Position numbers and translations under genes: made by a program. Below are positions 46,918 through 57,673 of a stretch of 64,000 bases of DNA, one piece after another. The notes below the pieces were generated by a model. It saw only the letters and a list, made by a program, of their open reading frames with translations, ran no database searches and was not told the origin of the DNA. The stretch lies in NCBI RefSeq assembly GCF_001485435.1, contig NZ_BCMS01000001.1, forward strand, positions 1,249,501-1,313,500, written 5' to 3'. Position 1 is the first letter of the stretch, and every line of letters starts with the position of its first letter. Origin of the DNA: Deinococcus grandis. Its GTDB lineage: Bacteria; Deinococcota; Deinococci; Deinococcales; Deinococcaceae.

Positions 46918-48999
46918 ATGACCTCTGCACCCCGCGCCGCCCGCAAGGGCGTCCTGCACGATATTCACGGCGTCCAGCGCGCCGACGATTACCACTGGCT
47001 GAAAACCCAGGGCAAGGCCGACCCCGAGGTGCTGGCCTACCTGAGCGCCGAGAACGCGCACCTGGACGCCGTGATGGCCCCGCTGCGGGACACGCAGGCG
47101 GCGATCTACCGCGAGTTGCTGTCGCACGTGCAGGAGCAGGACGACCAGCCGGAGGTCGTGCGCGGCGCGTACGCTTACTTCCAGCGGACCCTGGAGGGGC
47201 AGGCGCACGCGATCTTCATGCGCCGTCCCCTGGTGGGCGGGCCCGAGGAGACGCTGCTGGACCTGAACGCCCTGAAGGTCCGCGAGGGTCTGGAGAACGT
47301 GTGGGTGTACCGCGCGGTGCCCAGCCCGGACGGGCGGCTGTGGGCGTACCTGCTCGACACGACCGGGCAGGAGGTCTTCGGGCTGCGCGTGCTGGACACC
47401 GCCACCGGTGAACTGGTCGAGGCCCCATTGACCGGCCTGAGCGGCTGGGTGCTCGACTGGAACGCGGCCGGAACGGGGCTGTACTACGCGACCGACGACG
47501 CCACGCAGCGCCCGGACAGCATCTGGCGGCACACGCTGGGGCAGCCGCAGGCGCAGGACGAGCGGCTGCTGAACGAACCCGACGCGACCTTCCGCGTCTC
47601 AGCCGGTCAGACGGAGGTCGGCGGCGCATTAATGCTTCTGAGTCAGAGCAACAAGGCCGAGGAATGGTTGGTGCTGGACACCGCGCAGGACGGCGCGCAA
47701 CCCACGCTGCTCCTCCCGCGTGAACGTGGCACCGAGGTCCCGGTCCTGACGGACGCCGGGGATCACTGGCTGGCCCTGACGAACCACGGCGGCGCCGAGG
47801 AATTCAAACTCGTGCGCTTCCCGAAACGCGCGGGCGCGCTGAACTGGGCCGACGCGCAGGACGTCCTCCCGTACGACCCGGCGCGGCACCTGACCGGCCT
47901 GCACCTCTTCCGGGATCACCTCCTGCTGTCCGGGCGCGAAGATGGCTTCACGCGCCTGTGGGTGCTGGCCCGCACGCCCGGCGGGTACGGTCCGGCCCGC
48001 CGCGTCGAGTTCCCCGAGGACAGCGTCACCGTCCGCATCGGCGCGAACCACGTCTTCGACTCGGGCAGCGCGCGGATCGTGTTCACCAGCCTCACCCGGC
48101 CCGTCGAACACCTCGACCTCGACCTGAACAGCCTGAACACCACCCTGGTGAAGGCCACGCCGGTCCCCGGCTACGACGCCAGCTTGTACGTCAGCGAGCA
48201 GACCTGGATCACCGCGCCCGACGGCGAGCGCGTCCCCGTGAGCCTGCTGCGCCGCCGGGACACCCTCCTGCCCGCGCCGACCCTGCTGTACGGCTACGGC
48301 AGTTACGGCTTCAGCATGGACCCCGCGTTCTCCATCACGCGCCTGCCGCTGGTGGACCGGGGCTGGGTGTACGCCATCGCGCACGTCCGGGGCGGGTCCG
48401 AACTGGGCCGCCGCTGGTACGACGCCGGGCGACTGGCGCACAAGATGAACACCTTCACCGACTTCGTCGCCGCCGGGGAGGCCCTGAAGGCGGACGGCAC
48501 CGCGCGCGAACTGGTCGCCATGGGCCGCAGCGCGGGCGGCCTCCTGATGGGCGCGGCGCTGAACCTGCGCCCCGACCTGTGGACCGCCGTGTTCCCCGGC
48601 GTGCCGTTCGTGGATGTGCTGAGCACCATGCTCGACGACAGCATCCCGCTGACCACGAACGAGTACGACGAGTGGGGGAACCCCAACCACGAGGCGCAGT
48701 ACGCCGTGATGGCCGCGTACAGCCCCTACGACAACCTCAAGGCCACCCGCTACCCGCACCTGTTCGTCAGCACCGGCCTGAACGACCCGCGCGTCGCGTA
48801 CTGGGAACCCGCCAAGTTCGCCGCCCGCGTGCGTGACCTCGCGCAGCCCGGCAGCGGGACCGTCGTCCTGAAGACCATCATGGGCGCCGGGCACGGCGGG
48901 TCCAGCAGCCGCTACGAGTACCTCAACGAGATCGCCGAGGAATACGCCTACGCGCTGGCCGCCGTGGCAGGCACCCTGCCCACCCCGGACGCCCCGTGA
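46918..48999 (+). CDS. ptrB: oligopeptidase B / prolyl oligopeptidase family S9A
   Basis: Cytoplasmic serine peptidase that cleaves short peptides. 693 residues: N-terminal beta-propeller (about 75-400) and C-terminal alpha/beta-hydrolase domain. The triad is Ser538 (GRSAGG), Asp623 (GLNDPRV) and His659 (GAGHGG). The ADDYHWLK start and DEWGNPNHEAQY motif point to oligopeptidase B, which prefers basic residues at P1. TATGCT lies 7 nt before the ATG at 46918. It overlaps the following hydrolase gene by 4 nt (GTGA). Confidence 0.93.
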   Translation: MTSAPRAARKGVLHDIHGVQRADDYHWLKTQGKADPEVLAYLSAENAHLDAVMAPLRDTQAAIYRELLSHVQEQDDQPEVVRGAYAYFQRTLEGQAHAIFMRRPLVGGPEETLLDLNALKVREGLENVWVYRAVPSPDGRLWAYLLDTTGQEVFGLRVLDTATGELVEAPLTGLSGWVLDWNAAGTGLYYATDDATQRPDSIWRHTLGQPQAQDERLLNEPDATFRVSAGQTEVGGALMLLSQSNKAEEWLVLDTAQDGAQPTLLLPRERGTEVPVLTDAGDHWLALTNHGGAEEFKLVRFPKRAGALNWADAQDVLPYDPARHLTGLHLFRDHLLLSGREDGFTRLWVLARTPGGYGPARRVEFPEDSVTVRIGANHVFDSGSARIVFTSLTRPVEHLDLDLNSLNTTLVKATPVPGYDASLYVSEQTWITAPDGERVPVSLLRRRDTLLPAPTLLYGYGSYGFSMDPAFSITRLPLVDRGWVYAIAHVRGGSELGRRWYDAGRLAHKMNTFTDFVAAGEALKADGTARELVAMGRSAGGLLMGAALNLRPDLWTAVFPGVPFVDVLSTMLDDSIPLTTNEYDEWGNPNHEAQYAVMAAYSPYDNLKATRYPHLFVSTGLNDPRVAYWEPAKFAARVRDLAQPGSGTVVLKTIMGAGHGGSSSRYEYLNEIAEEYAYALAAVAGTLPTPDAP

Positions 49000-49790
49000 T
49001 CATCCCCGCAGCCGACGGCACCCCACTGTTCGTGCAGGGGCGGGGCGAGGGGCACCCACTGATCCTCCTGCACGGCCTGGGCAGCCACAGCGGCTGGCTG
49101 GACGCCGACCTGCACCACCTCGCCGGGACGCGGCGCGTGATCGCCCTCGACAGCCGCGGGCACGGCCGCTCGGGCCGCCCCGCGAACTACACGCTGGCGG
49201 ATCACGTCAGCGACGTGCTGACCGTCATGGACGCCCTGAACTTCCCGCAGGCGGACGTGATGGGCACCAGCATGGGCAGCTACGTCGCGCAGGCCCTCGC
49301 CACCGCCCACCCGGATCGCGTCACGCGGCTGATCCTGGTCGTCCCGAAGGCCAGCGGGCAGACCAGCGGCACCGCCGCCCTGATGGCCCGGCACGAGGAC
49401 GACCTGCGGGACCTGACCCAGCAGGAGGTCCAGGCGTTCCTGCTGGATCGCATGTTCGCCCCCGGCACCCCGCAGGCCATCCGGGACGAGGTCGCCCGCC
49501 GCACCGCCGACGACCACGCGACCGGACTGGCCCAGACGCCGGAACAGGCCGACGCCGCCCGCCGCGCCCTGGAACGCTTCGACTTCCGCCCCGGCCTGCC
49601 CCGCGTCACCGCCCCCACCCTGATCCTCAGCGGCGCGCACGACCCCCTCAACCCACCCCCCGCCGGAGCGGAGATCGCCGCCCTGATCCCCCACGCCCGC
49701 CAGGAGATCCTGGCCCACAGCGGGCACTTCCCCGCGCTGGAAGAGGCGGAGCGGTACCGCGCGCTGGTGGACGACTTTCTGGGGGAGTAG
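48996..49790 (+). CDS. alpha/beta hydrolase
   Basis: A 264-residue esterase-like hydrolase. Motifs: LLHGLGSHSGW (oxyanion), nucleophile GTSMGS (Ser92), acid Asp in SGAHDPL (about 213) and His in HSGHFPALE (about 241). It resembles 3-oxoadipate enol-lactonases and related enzymes, substrate unknown. The GTG at 48996 overlaps the peptidase stop, so the two are co-translated. Confidence 0.85.
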   Translation: MIIPAADGTPLFVQGRGEGHPLILLHGLGSHSGWLDADLHHLAGTRRVIALDSRGHGRSGRPANYTLADHVSDVLTVMDALNFPQADVMGTSMGSYVAQALATAHPDRVTRLILVVPKASGQTSGTAALMARHEDDLRDLTQQEVQAFLLDRMFAPGTPQAIRDEVARRTADDHATGLAQTPEQADAARRALERFDFRPGLPRVTAPTLILSGAHDPLNPPPAGAEIAALIPHARQEILAHSGHFPALEEAERYRALVDDFLGE

Positions 49791-49891
49791 GGAGTGGGTT
49801 GTGGGAAGTGGGGCGCTTGACGGGGGCGGTCGGGTCGCGCGCACGCTGTCGACCATCACCCATCACCCATCACCCCCGGTAGACTCGGTTC

Positions 49892-50719
49892 ATGCACAAC
49901 GAAGCGTGGACGGTACCGGGCGCACCGGTCGAGGGGTACGTGTGGCGGGCGGCCAGCCCGAGGGCGGCGCTGCTGCTCTCGCACGGGTTCGGGGAGTACG
50001 CGGGCCGCTACGTGGAGCGCTACCACCGATTGATTCCCACGCTGGCCGACGCCGGGATCAGCGTGTACGCCTACGATCAGCGCGGCCACGGGAACTCCCC
50101 GGGGCGGCAGGCGGTCGCGGACCTGAACGTGCTCGTCGAGGATCACCTGAAAGCCCGCGAGGCGCTGCGCGCGCAGGACCTGCCGGTGTTCGCGCTGGGG
50201 CACTCCATGGGTGGACTGGTCACGGCGGCCAGCGCGGCCCGCGACCCGCGCGGCCTGAGCGGCGTGATCCTCTCCAGCCCGGCGCTGCTGGTGGGGGAGA
50301 ACGAACCCGCGTGGCTCAAGCGGCTCGCGCCGGTCATCGCGCGCGTTGCGCCGGGCCTGAAGACCAGCGACCTCGGCACCGGCGGCCTGTCGCGCCTGAC
50401 CGACGAGGTCGCCGCGTACGAGGCCGACCCGGTCATGTACCACGGGAACGTCCCGGCCCTGACCGGCGCGACCATGCTGGGCCTCAGCGGCCGCCTGTGG
50501 CCCGAGTACGCCCGCTGGACGCTGCCCACCCTGACCCTGCACGGCACGGCCGACCGGATCACCGACCCGCGCGGCAGCCAGCGCTTCCACGACACGATCG
50601 CGTCCACTGACAGGACCCTGCACACCGTCGAGGGCGGCTACCACGAACTCCTGAACGACGAGCCGCGCGACCAGGTGCGGCAGGTCATCCTGGACTGGCT
50701 GCGCGCCCGCACGGGCTGA
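49892..50719 (+). CDS. alpha/beta hydrolase, monoacylglycerol-lipase-like
   Basis: A 275-residue serine hydrolase of the Hydrolase_4 group. Motifs: LLSHGFGEYAGRY, nucleophile GHSMGG (Ser105), acid in LHGTADRITDP (about 217) and His in GGYHELLND (about 251), which is the pattern of monoglyceride lipases and lysophospholipases. TAGACT lies 6 nt before the ATG at 49892. The 100-nt gap upstream holds a trivial CATCACC triplication and nothing else of note. Confidence 0.85.
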   Translation: MHNEAWTVPGAPVEGYVWRAASPRAALLLSHGFGEYAGRYVERYHRLIPTLADAGISVYAYDQRGHGNSPGRQAVADLNVLVEDHLKAREALRAQDLPVFALGHSMGGLVTAASAARDPRGLSGVILSSPALLVGENEPAWLKRLAPVIARVAPGLKTSDLGTGGLSRLTDEVAAYEADPVMYHGNVPALTGATMLGLSGRLWPEYARWTLPTLTLHGTADRITDPRGSQRFHDTIASTDRTLHTVEGGYHELLNDEPRDQVRQVILDWLRARTG

Positions 50720-50785
50720 AACAGGTCGACCGGTGCCGTCGGGTGCCGGAGAGGCCGGTGGGGGGCAGACGTTCGCGTCGCCCCC

Positions 50786-50814
50786 TTTACTTTTCATCAG
50801 ACCTTCACTATCTT
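50786..50814 (+). promoter_or_regulatory. promoter of the astacin-type protease gene
   Basis: TTTACT (50786-50791), 17-bp spacer, TATCTT (50809-50814), in a locally AT-rich stretch. Start near 50821, leader about 27 nt with a GGAGG ribosome site. Confidence 0.6.
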
Positions 50815-50847
50815 CGCGGGGTACACCACACAACGGAGGTTTCACCC

Positions 50848-51651
50848 ATGCGCGTCGCGTCTTCCCTCATTGTCCTGTCCGTCATCCTGGCTGCCTGCAG
50901 CCCGTCCCCCACCCCCGACGCCCGCGTGACCCCCGAGAAGGCCCCCGCGACCCTGATCATGCCCGACGGCACCGAGCAGCAGGTCATGGGCTTCAAGCAG
51001 GACGGCTACCTGATGCTCGAGGACGACATCATCCTCGCCAGCCTGACCGAGAAGCCTCTGGGCAAGGAAGGCACGTACGTCGTGGACACCCGCTACCGCT
51101 GGACGGGCCGCACCATTCCGTACACCTTCGCCGCGAACGTCCCCCAGGCGATCCGTGACCGCGTGGCGGCTGCCGCCTCCACGATCCGTTCGACCACGAA
51201 CGTCGTCGTGACGCCCCGCACCAGCACCACGCAGCGCAACTACGTGGAGATCACGTACAACACCGGCACCAGCTGCGCGTCCAGCCTGGGCATGGTGGGC
51301 GGCAAGCAGACCATCACCCTGGCCGACCGCTGCACGACCGGCTCGATCATCCACGAGTTCGGGCACGCCATGGGCCTGTTCCACGAGCAGACCCGCCCCG
51401 ACCGCGACAAGTCCGTGACGATCATCTGGGCGAACATCCCCGCCGACTGGCAGAGCCAGTACCAGATCCGCAGCGGCAGCGCCGGGTACGGCGCGTACGA
51501 CTTCGACTCGATCATGCACTACCCCGCGTTCTTCGATGGGAAGATCGCCATCCAGCCGATCGACCCGAGCATCGACCTGAACCGCATGGGGCAGCGCAAC
51601 GGCTTCTCCACGACCGACAAGAGCACCATCAACGCCATGTACCCCCGCTGA
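50848..51651 (+). CDS. astacin-family (M12A) zinc metallopeptidase lipoprotein
   Basis: A 267-residue exported protease. Lipobox ILAAC (Cys17) makes it a lipoprotein. The zinc motif HEFGHAMGLFHE (169-180) fits HExxHxxGxxHE, and SIMHY is the Met-turn. Two more cysteines (SSC-, DRC-) may form a disulfide in the catalytic domain. The ATG at 50848 is chosen for the ribosome site and lipoprotein signal; the ATG at 50743 would precede the promoter. Short propeptide of about 60 residues. Confidence 0.9.
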   Translation: MRVASSLIVLSVILAACSPSPTPDARVTPEKAPATLIMPDGTEQQVMGFKQDGYLMLEDDIILASLTEKPLGKEGTYVVDTRYRWTGRTIPYTFAANVPQAIRDRVAAAASTIRSTTNVVVTPRTSTTQRNYVEITYNTGTSCASSLGMVGGKQTITLADRCTTGSIIHEFGHAMGLFHEQTRPDRDKSVTIIWANIPADWQSQYQIRSGSAGYGAYDFDSIMHYPAFFDGKIAIQPIDPSIDLNRMGQRNGFSTTDKSTINAMYPR

Positions 51652-51667
51652 ACGCGGAATGAAATTA

Positions 51668-51694
51668 GCGGCCCGGTCAGTTGAACCGGGCCGC
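51668..51694. terminator. bidirectional terminator-like hairpin
   Basis: GCGGCCCGGT/ACCGGGCCGC, perfect 10-bp stem with 7-nt loop, between the convergent protease and mntH genes. A short CTTCGTTT follows on the plus strand. Confidence 0.7.
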
Positions 51695-51717
51695 CCCCTT
51701 CGTTTCTCGATTCCGCG

Positions 51718-53025
51718 TCAGTTAGTGAACGCTCCCCACAGCAGGTACACGTTCAGGCCGATGATGATGCTGGCGAACAGCCAGCCCAGCCCGGTCACGA
51801 GCGGCTTGCTGGTCAGGACGCCCATGACGTCACGCCGCGCGGTGAACAGCAGCAGCGGCACGAGCGCGAACGGCACGCCGAACGACAGGATCACCTGCGA
51901 CAGCACCAGCACGTCCGTGGGGTTCAGGCCCAGCAGGATCACGATGAACGCCGGGAGCATGGTGATCGTGCGGCGCAGCCACAGCGGAATGCTGAAGTTC
52001 ACGAAGCCCTGCATGATGACCTGCCCGGCCATGGTGCCCACCGCGCTGCTGCTCAGGCCGCTGGCGAGCAGCGCGATGGCGAACGCGGTCGCGGCGGCCG
52101 GGCCCAGCAGCGGCGTCAGGGTGCGGTACGCGGTCTCCAGGTCCCCGGCGTTCTCGACGCCCTTGCCGTAGAAGGTGGCGGCGGCGACGGCCAGCATGCT
52201 CATGTTGATCAGGCCCGCCACGCCCATCGAGGCGATCACGTCCACGCGGTTCAGGCGGCTGAGGCGCAGTTTCTCGTCGTCGTTGCGGGTGGGCACGCGC
52301 CCCTGCGTCAGCGCGGAGTGCAGGTAGATGACGTGCGGCATGACCGTCGCCCCGATGATCCCCACCGCGAGGTACACGCTGTCCACGCCCTGGAAGCTGG
52401 GAATGAAGCCGCGCCCCAGCTCGGCCAGTGCCGGGCGGGCCACCACGAACTGCGTCAGGTACGCCACGCCGATCACGGACACGAAGCCCCCGATGACCAG
52501 TTCCAGCGGGCGGAAGCCCCGCCGCTGGATGGTCAGCAGCCAGAAGGTCAGGACGGCCGTGATGCTCGCGCCCCAGATCAGGGGCAGGCCGGTCAGCAGC
52601 TGAATGGCGACCGCCGCGCCCAGGAACTCCGCGAGGTCGGTGGCCATCGCGACGATCTCCGCCTGCACCCAGTACAGCCACACGACCGGGCGCGGCCAGC
52701 GTTCCCGGATGGTCTCCGGCAGGTTCTTGCCCGTAGCGATGCCCAGTTTCGCGCTGAGGTTCTGGATCAGCATCGCCATGAGGTTCGCCGCGAGGATCAC
52801 CCACAGCAGCGCGTACCCGAACTGCGCGCCGCCCTGGATGTTCGTGGCGAAGTTCCCGGGGTCCATGTACGCGATGGACGCGATCACGGCCGGGCCGAGG
52901 AACGGCAGGATGCGGGCCAGCCCGCGCTTCTGCGAGTGCCGGGCCAGAACGGCCTCGGCGCGGCGGGTCATGCGGTCGTCCAGGCTGCCGGGAGCCGTGA
53001 CGTCGTGTGGGGGCAGACTTGACAT
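51718..53025 (-). CDS. mntH: NRAMP manganese/divalent-metal transporter
   Basis: Proton-coupled Mn(II) importer of the inner membrane. 435 residues, eleven predicted helices. Ion-site motifs are YMDPGNFATN (helix 1, about 54) and VMPHVIYLHSAL (helix 6, about 225). The ATG at 53025 is supported by TAATAT (53036-53031) 5 nt upstream. High Mn/Fe ratio is important to Deinococcus oxidation resistance. A 14-bp MntR/DtxR-type palindrome overlaps the promoter, so manganese-responsive repression is likely. Divergent from serA. Confidence 0.95.
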   Translation of the reverse strand: MSSLPPHDVTAPGSLDDRMTRRAEAVLARHSQKRGLARILPFLGPAVIASIAYMDPGNFATNIQGGAQFGYALLWVILAANLMAMLIQNLSAKLGIATGKNLPETIRERWPRPVVWLYWVQAEIVAMATDLAEFLGAAVAIQLLTGLPLIWGASITAVLTFWLLTIQRRGFRPLELVIGGFVSVIGVAYLTQFVVARPALAELGRGFIPSFQGVDSVYLAVGIIGATVMPHVIYLHSALTQGRVPTRNDDEKLRLSRLNRVDVIASMGVAGLINMSMLAVAAATFYGKGVENAGDLETAYRTLTPLLGPAAATAFAIALLASGLSSSAVGTMAGQVIMQGFVNFSIPLWLRRTITMLPAFIVILLGLNPTDVLVLSQVILSFGVPFALVPLLLFTARRDVMGVLTSKPLVTGLGWLFASIIIGLNVYLLWGAFTN

Positions 53026-53033
53026 AGATCATA

Positions 53034-53047
53034 TTAGGCATGCCTAA
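53034..53047. promoter_or_regulatory. MntR/DtxR-type operator upstream of mntH
   Basis: TTAGGCATGCCTAA, a perfect 14-bp palindrome, shares three bases with the mntH -10 box (TAATAT, 53036-53031). The TTAGG...CCTAA form is that of DtxR/MntR-family sites. A bound repressor would shut off mntH. Confidence 0.7.
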
Positions 53048-53145
53048 AAAATTTTGTCCACTCGCTCCCCGATCTTTCAGGAAACACCCAAGCTCCCCCT
53101 AGCCAAATCAGCGCCCGTCGCCCGGGGGGCGCGTACCCTCGGGGC

Positions 53146-54774
<1,629 letters not shown>

Positions 54775-54787
54775 CCCGCACGGCGCA

Positions 54788-54819
54788 CGCGGCCCGCTTC
54801 CCGGTGGAGGCGGGCCGCG
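54788..54819. terminator. hairpin after serA, no T-tract
   Basis: CGCGGCCCGC (54788-54797) / GCGGGCCGCG (54810-54819), perfect 10-bp stem. It lies 14 nt after serA. Confidence 0.55.
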
Positions 54820-54829
54820 CTGCGGTCAT

Positions 54830-54981
54830 ACGGACTCCGGTTGAAAGGTCTGCAAAAACCGTCAACCCGAGCGGACTGGCAGAGCTGCGCAGCAGAGCGA
54901 GCAGGAGCAAAACGCCCCTCCGGGCGTGGAGTTGGCAACGCGGTGACGTTCCGGGTTGTCAACGAAACAGACGGAATCCGT
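54830..54981 (+). repeat. intergenic repeat family B, copy 3 (152 bp)
   Basis: Full-length, same length as copy 1. Ends ACGGACTCCG / ACGGAATCCGT. Repeat A copy 2 starts 3 bases later, so the two families are joined in tandem. Confidence 0.85.
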
Positions 54982-54984
54982 ATC

Positions 54985-55133
54985 ATACGGGATTAAATTG
55001 ACTTGCTTGAACCGTGATCGCGTTCCGTTGTCCCCTCTCCCCCTGTGGGAGAGGGAGGGAGGCGCGAAGCGACGGAAGGGTGAGGGGGCCACCGGGCGAC
55101 TCCGAATAATGTGGAATCACTTGAATCCCGTAT
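54985..55133 (-). repeat. intergenic repeat family A, copy 2 (149 bp)
   Basis: Inverted relative to copies 1 and 3, with the same 10-bp ends. Its last base is also part of the TGA stop codon of the minus-strand CoA-disulfide reductase gene. With repeat B it fills the 358-nt gap between serA and that gene; nothing else is seen there besides the serA hairpin. Confidence 0.92.
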
Positions 55134-56473
55134 CACACCAGCTTGTGCAGGCGGTCGGCGGCGACCAGGAGCACGTCCCACACGCCGCTGAAGGGTGGGG
55201 CGTAGGCGAGGTCCGCGTCGAAGAGGTCCTGCGCGGTGGCCCGCTGACCCAGCAGGGCCGCGACGACGTCCACCCGCTTGACGCTGAGGTGGTTCTCGCC
55301 GATCAGTTGCGCGCCCAGCAGGCGGCCGGATCCCTTCTCGGCGGTCAGGCGGACGTGGATGGGGCGGCTGGTGCGGTGGTACCCGGCGTGGTCGGTGCTG
55401 CTGACGTCCACGCTGACGGCGTTCAGGCCCAGCGTGTCCGCGTCGGCCTGCGTGAGGCCGGTGCGGGCCACGCCCAGGTCGAAGGCCTTGAAGATGCCGG
55501 TGCCGACCACGCCGGGGAAGCGCGCGTCGCCGCCGGCCATGTTCACCCCGGCGATGCGGCCCATGCGGTTCGCGGTGAGGCCCAGCGGGATGTGCACGCG
55601 GCGGCGCGTGACGCGGTGCACGCTCTCGGTGTTGTCCCCGGCGCTGTACACGCCCTGAACGGTTGTTTCCTGCCTGGCGTTCACGGCGACCGCGCCGGTG
55701 CGGCCCAGCCGCGCGCCTGCCGCCTTCGCCAGGCCCACGTTCGGTTTCACGCCGACCGCCACGACGACCAGATCGGCCCGCACGAGGCCCTGATCGGTCT
55801 GCACGCCACTCACGCGGCCCTTTCCGGTCAGGCCTTGCACGGTCACGCCGCAGCGGACGTCCACGCCGTTTCGTTCCAGTTCGGCGCGCACGCGGCGCTG
55901 GTAGTCGGGGTCCAGCATGCGCCCCGCCACTTCCGGGCCCTTTTCCAGCAGCGCGACGCTCACGCCGCGCGCGCGTAGCGCCTCGGCCAGCTCCAGGCCG
56001 ATGTACCCGCCGCCCACGATGCAGGCCCGTTTCGCGCCCCGCACGCTGGCGTCCAGCGCCTCGCCGTCCGGAATGTCCCGCAGGACGTGCACGCCGCCCA
56101 GGGGCGTGACCGCCCAGTCGGGCCGGACAGGGGAGACGCCGGTGGCGATCAGCAGCCGGTCGTACGGTTCCGTGCAGGACTGCCCGGTGGCGCGGTCGGT
56201 CACGGTGACGGTCGCGGCCCCCGAGTCCACGCCCGTCACGTCGTGGCGCAGGCGCACGCCGATGCCCCGCCCGCGCATCTGCTCGGGCGTGCGCGCGATC
56301 AGCCGGTCGAAGGACTCGACCTCCCCGCCGATCACGTATGGCAGGCCGCACGCGCCGTAACTGATCTGTTCGCCCCGTTCGAACACCACGATGCTCGCGT
56401 CCGGATTGAAACGCCGCGCCCGACTGGCCGCGCTCATCCCGGCCGCCACGCCGCCCACGATCACGATTCGCAT
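55133..56473 (-). CDS. cdr: CoA-disulfide reductase / NADH oxidase family flavoprotein
   Basis: FAD- and NAD(P)H-dependent reductase keeping coenzyme A thiols reduced, or a related NADH oxidase. 446 residues: FAD motif GGVAAGMSAA (7-16), single redox Cys42 in YGACGLPYVIGG, NAD motif IVGGGYIGLELAEAL (about 150), and C-terminal YAPPFSGVWD, all typical of Cdr. It lacks a rhodanese extension. The stop codon coincides with the edge of repeat A copy 2. No neighbour gives a further clue. Confidence 0.88.
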   Translation of the reverse strand: MRIVIVGGVAAGMSAASRARRFNPDASIVVFERGEQISYGACGLPYVIGGEVESFDRLIARTPEQMRGRGIGVRLRHDVTGVDSGAATVTVTDRATGQSCTEPYDRLLIATGVSPVRPDWAVTPLGGVHVLRDIPDGEALDASVRGAKRACIVGGGYIGLELAEALRARGVSVALLEKGPEVAGRMLDPDYQRRVRAELERNGVDVRCGVTVQGLTGKGRVSGVQTDQGLVRADLVVVAVGVKPNVGLAKAAGARLGRTGAVAVNARQETTVQGVYSAGDNTESVHRVTRRRVHIPLGLTANRMGRIAGVNMAGGDARFPGVVGTGIFKAFDLGVARTGLTQADADTLGLNAVSVDVSSTDHAGYHRTSRPIHVRLTAEKGSGRLLGAQLIGENHLSVKRVDVVAALLGQRATAQDLFDADLAYAPPFSGVWDVLLVAADRLHKLV

Positions 56474-56634
56474 GCCCGCAGCCTAGCCGCTGCCCGCCGG
56501 ATAGCCGTATCGGCGGCCTTCATGCGGGCCAGTAGGTTGGCGGCAGGGCAATGCCGACGGGGGAGAGGGGCGCACCCGCCAGCACCCCCGCCCACCACCT
56601 GCCATCAGCTATCTGCCATCAGCCGTCTGCCGTC

Positions 56635-57549
56635 TCACCGCCCGAAGCTCTGCACCCAGTACGTGGCGAAGACCGTGTCGGGCGTGCCGTTGCCCATCGC
56701 GGCGCCGAACTCGCGCCACTCGGGGTTCATGAGGGTCCGGCAGTGGCCGGGGCTGTCGAGCAGGCTCTGGAGGGCGTCCTCGGGCGTGACCGAGTCGTAC
56801 GCGGCGTTCTCGCCGACCGCGGCACTGGGGTACCCGGCGGCCTGCGCGCGGCTCTCGGGGGTGCTGCCGGTCTCGGGGTTGACGTGCCCGCGGAAGTTCA
56901 GGCGGATCATGTCGCTGACGTGTCCCTGCGCGGACAGGCCCAGCTGGTCGTTCCAGGTCAGTGGTGGGGCGCTGTGGAACAGCTGGTCGCCGCAGCGTTG
57001 CCCCTGACGGCGGGCCTCGTTGGTCAGGTCCATGAAGCGCAGCAGCCACGCGCGGGGGTCGTCCGCGACGATCTGCGCGGGCTGCATGGCGACCAGCGCG
57101 GCGCGGCCGTCCTGCACGGCGACGCCGTAGCGGCTGAAGCCGACCCGCGCGGCGCACTGGTTCGCGAGGGCCTTCAGGACGGCCGGGGCGCGGCCCAGTT
57201 TCGGCAGCACGAACTGGTTGGCGCGCAGGGGGCGCAGTTTCGCGGCCTGCAGTTCACTCTTCAGTGCAAAACCCCGCGCGACGCGGGCCGCGACGGCGTC
57301 CAGGGCCGGGTCACGGTGTGCGGTCTGCCCGCAGGCGCGGAAGTCCGCCTGCACGAGCAGGTCGAAGAGGTCGGCGCTGTCCACCATGGCGTTCGCGTCG
57401 ACCGCCTGACCGCCGGGCAGGGTCAGGGGGATGGGCTGGGCGCCGCTCTGGGAGGTGGGGGTGCCGAAGGGTACGCTGGGCGTGCCGCCCGTCTGGGCGT
57501 GGGCGGCGCAGACGGCGGCAGTCAGGAGGAGCAGGACGACTCGCTTCAT
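56635..57549 (-). CDS. CAP/SCP-domain exported protein
   Basis: A 304-residue protein with signal peptide (residues 4-20, AAHA-Q). The N-terminal half (25-165) is not recognised. The C-terminal half (about 170-304) is a CAP domain (YkwD-like) with the cavity residues in FRGHVNPE, GENAAYD and SPGHCRTLMNPEWREFGAAMG. Bacterial CAP proteins are envelope-associated and of unsettled function. I use the ATG at 57549; 57558 is three codons longer. Divergent from the aminotransferase gene. Confidence 0.85.
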   Translation of the reverse strand: MKRVVLLLLTAAVCAAHAQTGGTPSVPFGTPTSQSGAQPIPLTLPGGQAVDANAMVDSADLFDLLVQADFRACGQTAHRDPALDAVAARVARGFALKSELQAAKLRPLRANQFVLPKLGRAPAVLKALANQCAARVGFSRYGVAVQDGRAALVAMQPAQIVADDPRAWLLRFMDLTNEARRQGQRCGDQLFHSAPPLTWNDQLGLSAQGHVSDMIRLNFRGHVNPETGSTPESRAQAAGYPSAAVGENAAYDSVTPEDALQSLLDSPGHCRTLMNPEWREFGAAMGNGTPDTVFATYWVQSFGR

Positions 57550-57673
57550 TCCCTTCATTTCATCAGGGAATTCCCACACTGTCCTCACAGTCTGAGCGTT
57601 CAAGGTGGTGTTTCTCACGCAGTGCTGCACAGGGGCGCCGCCTGGGCCCGGCCGCCCGCCTAAGATGCAGCAC

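Noticed and set aside
49854..49877. CATCACC triple repeat before the monoacylglycerol-lipase-like gene
   Set aside because: Three short units of low complexity with no spacer pattern; not a CRISPR or a clear operator iteron.
53011..53030. Possible RDRM half-site (CTATGTCAAGTC) at the mntH start
   Set aside because: Only the left arm fits and it is explained by the ATG TC of the start codons; the right arm does not match.
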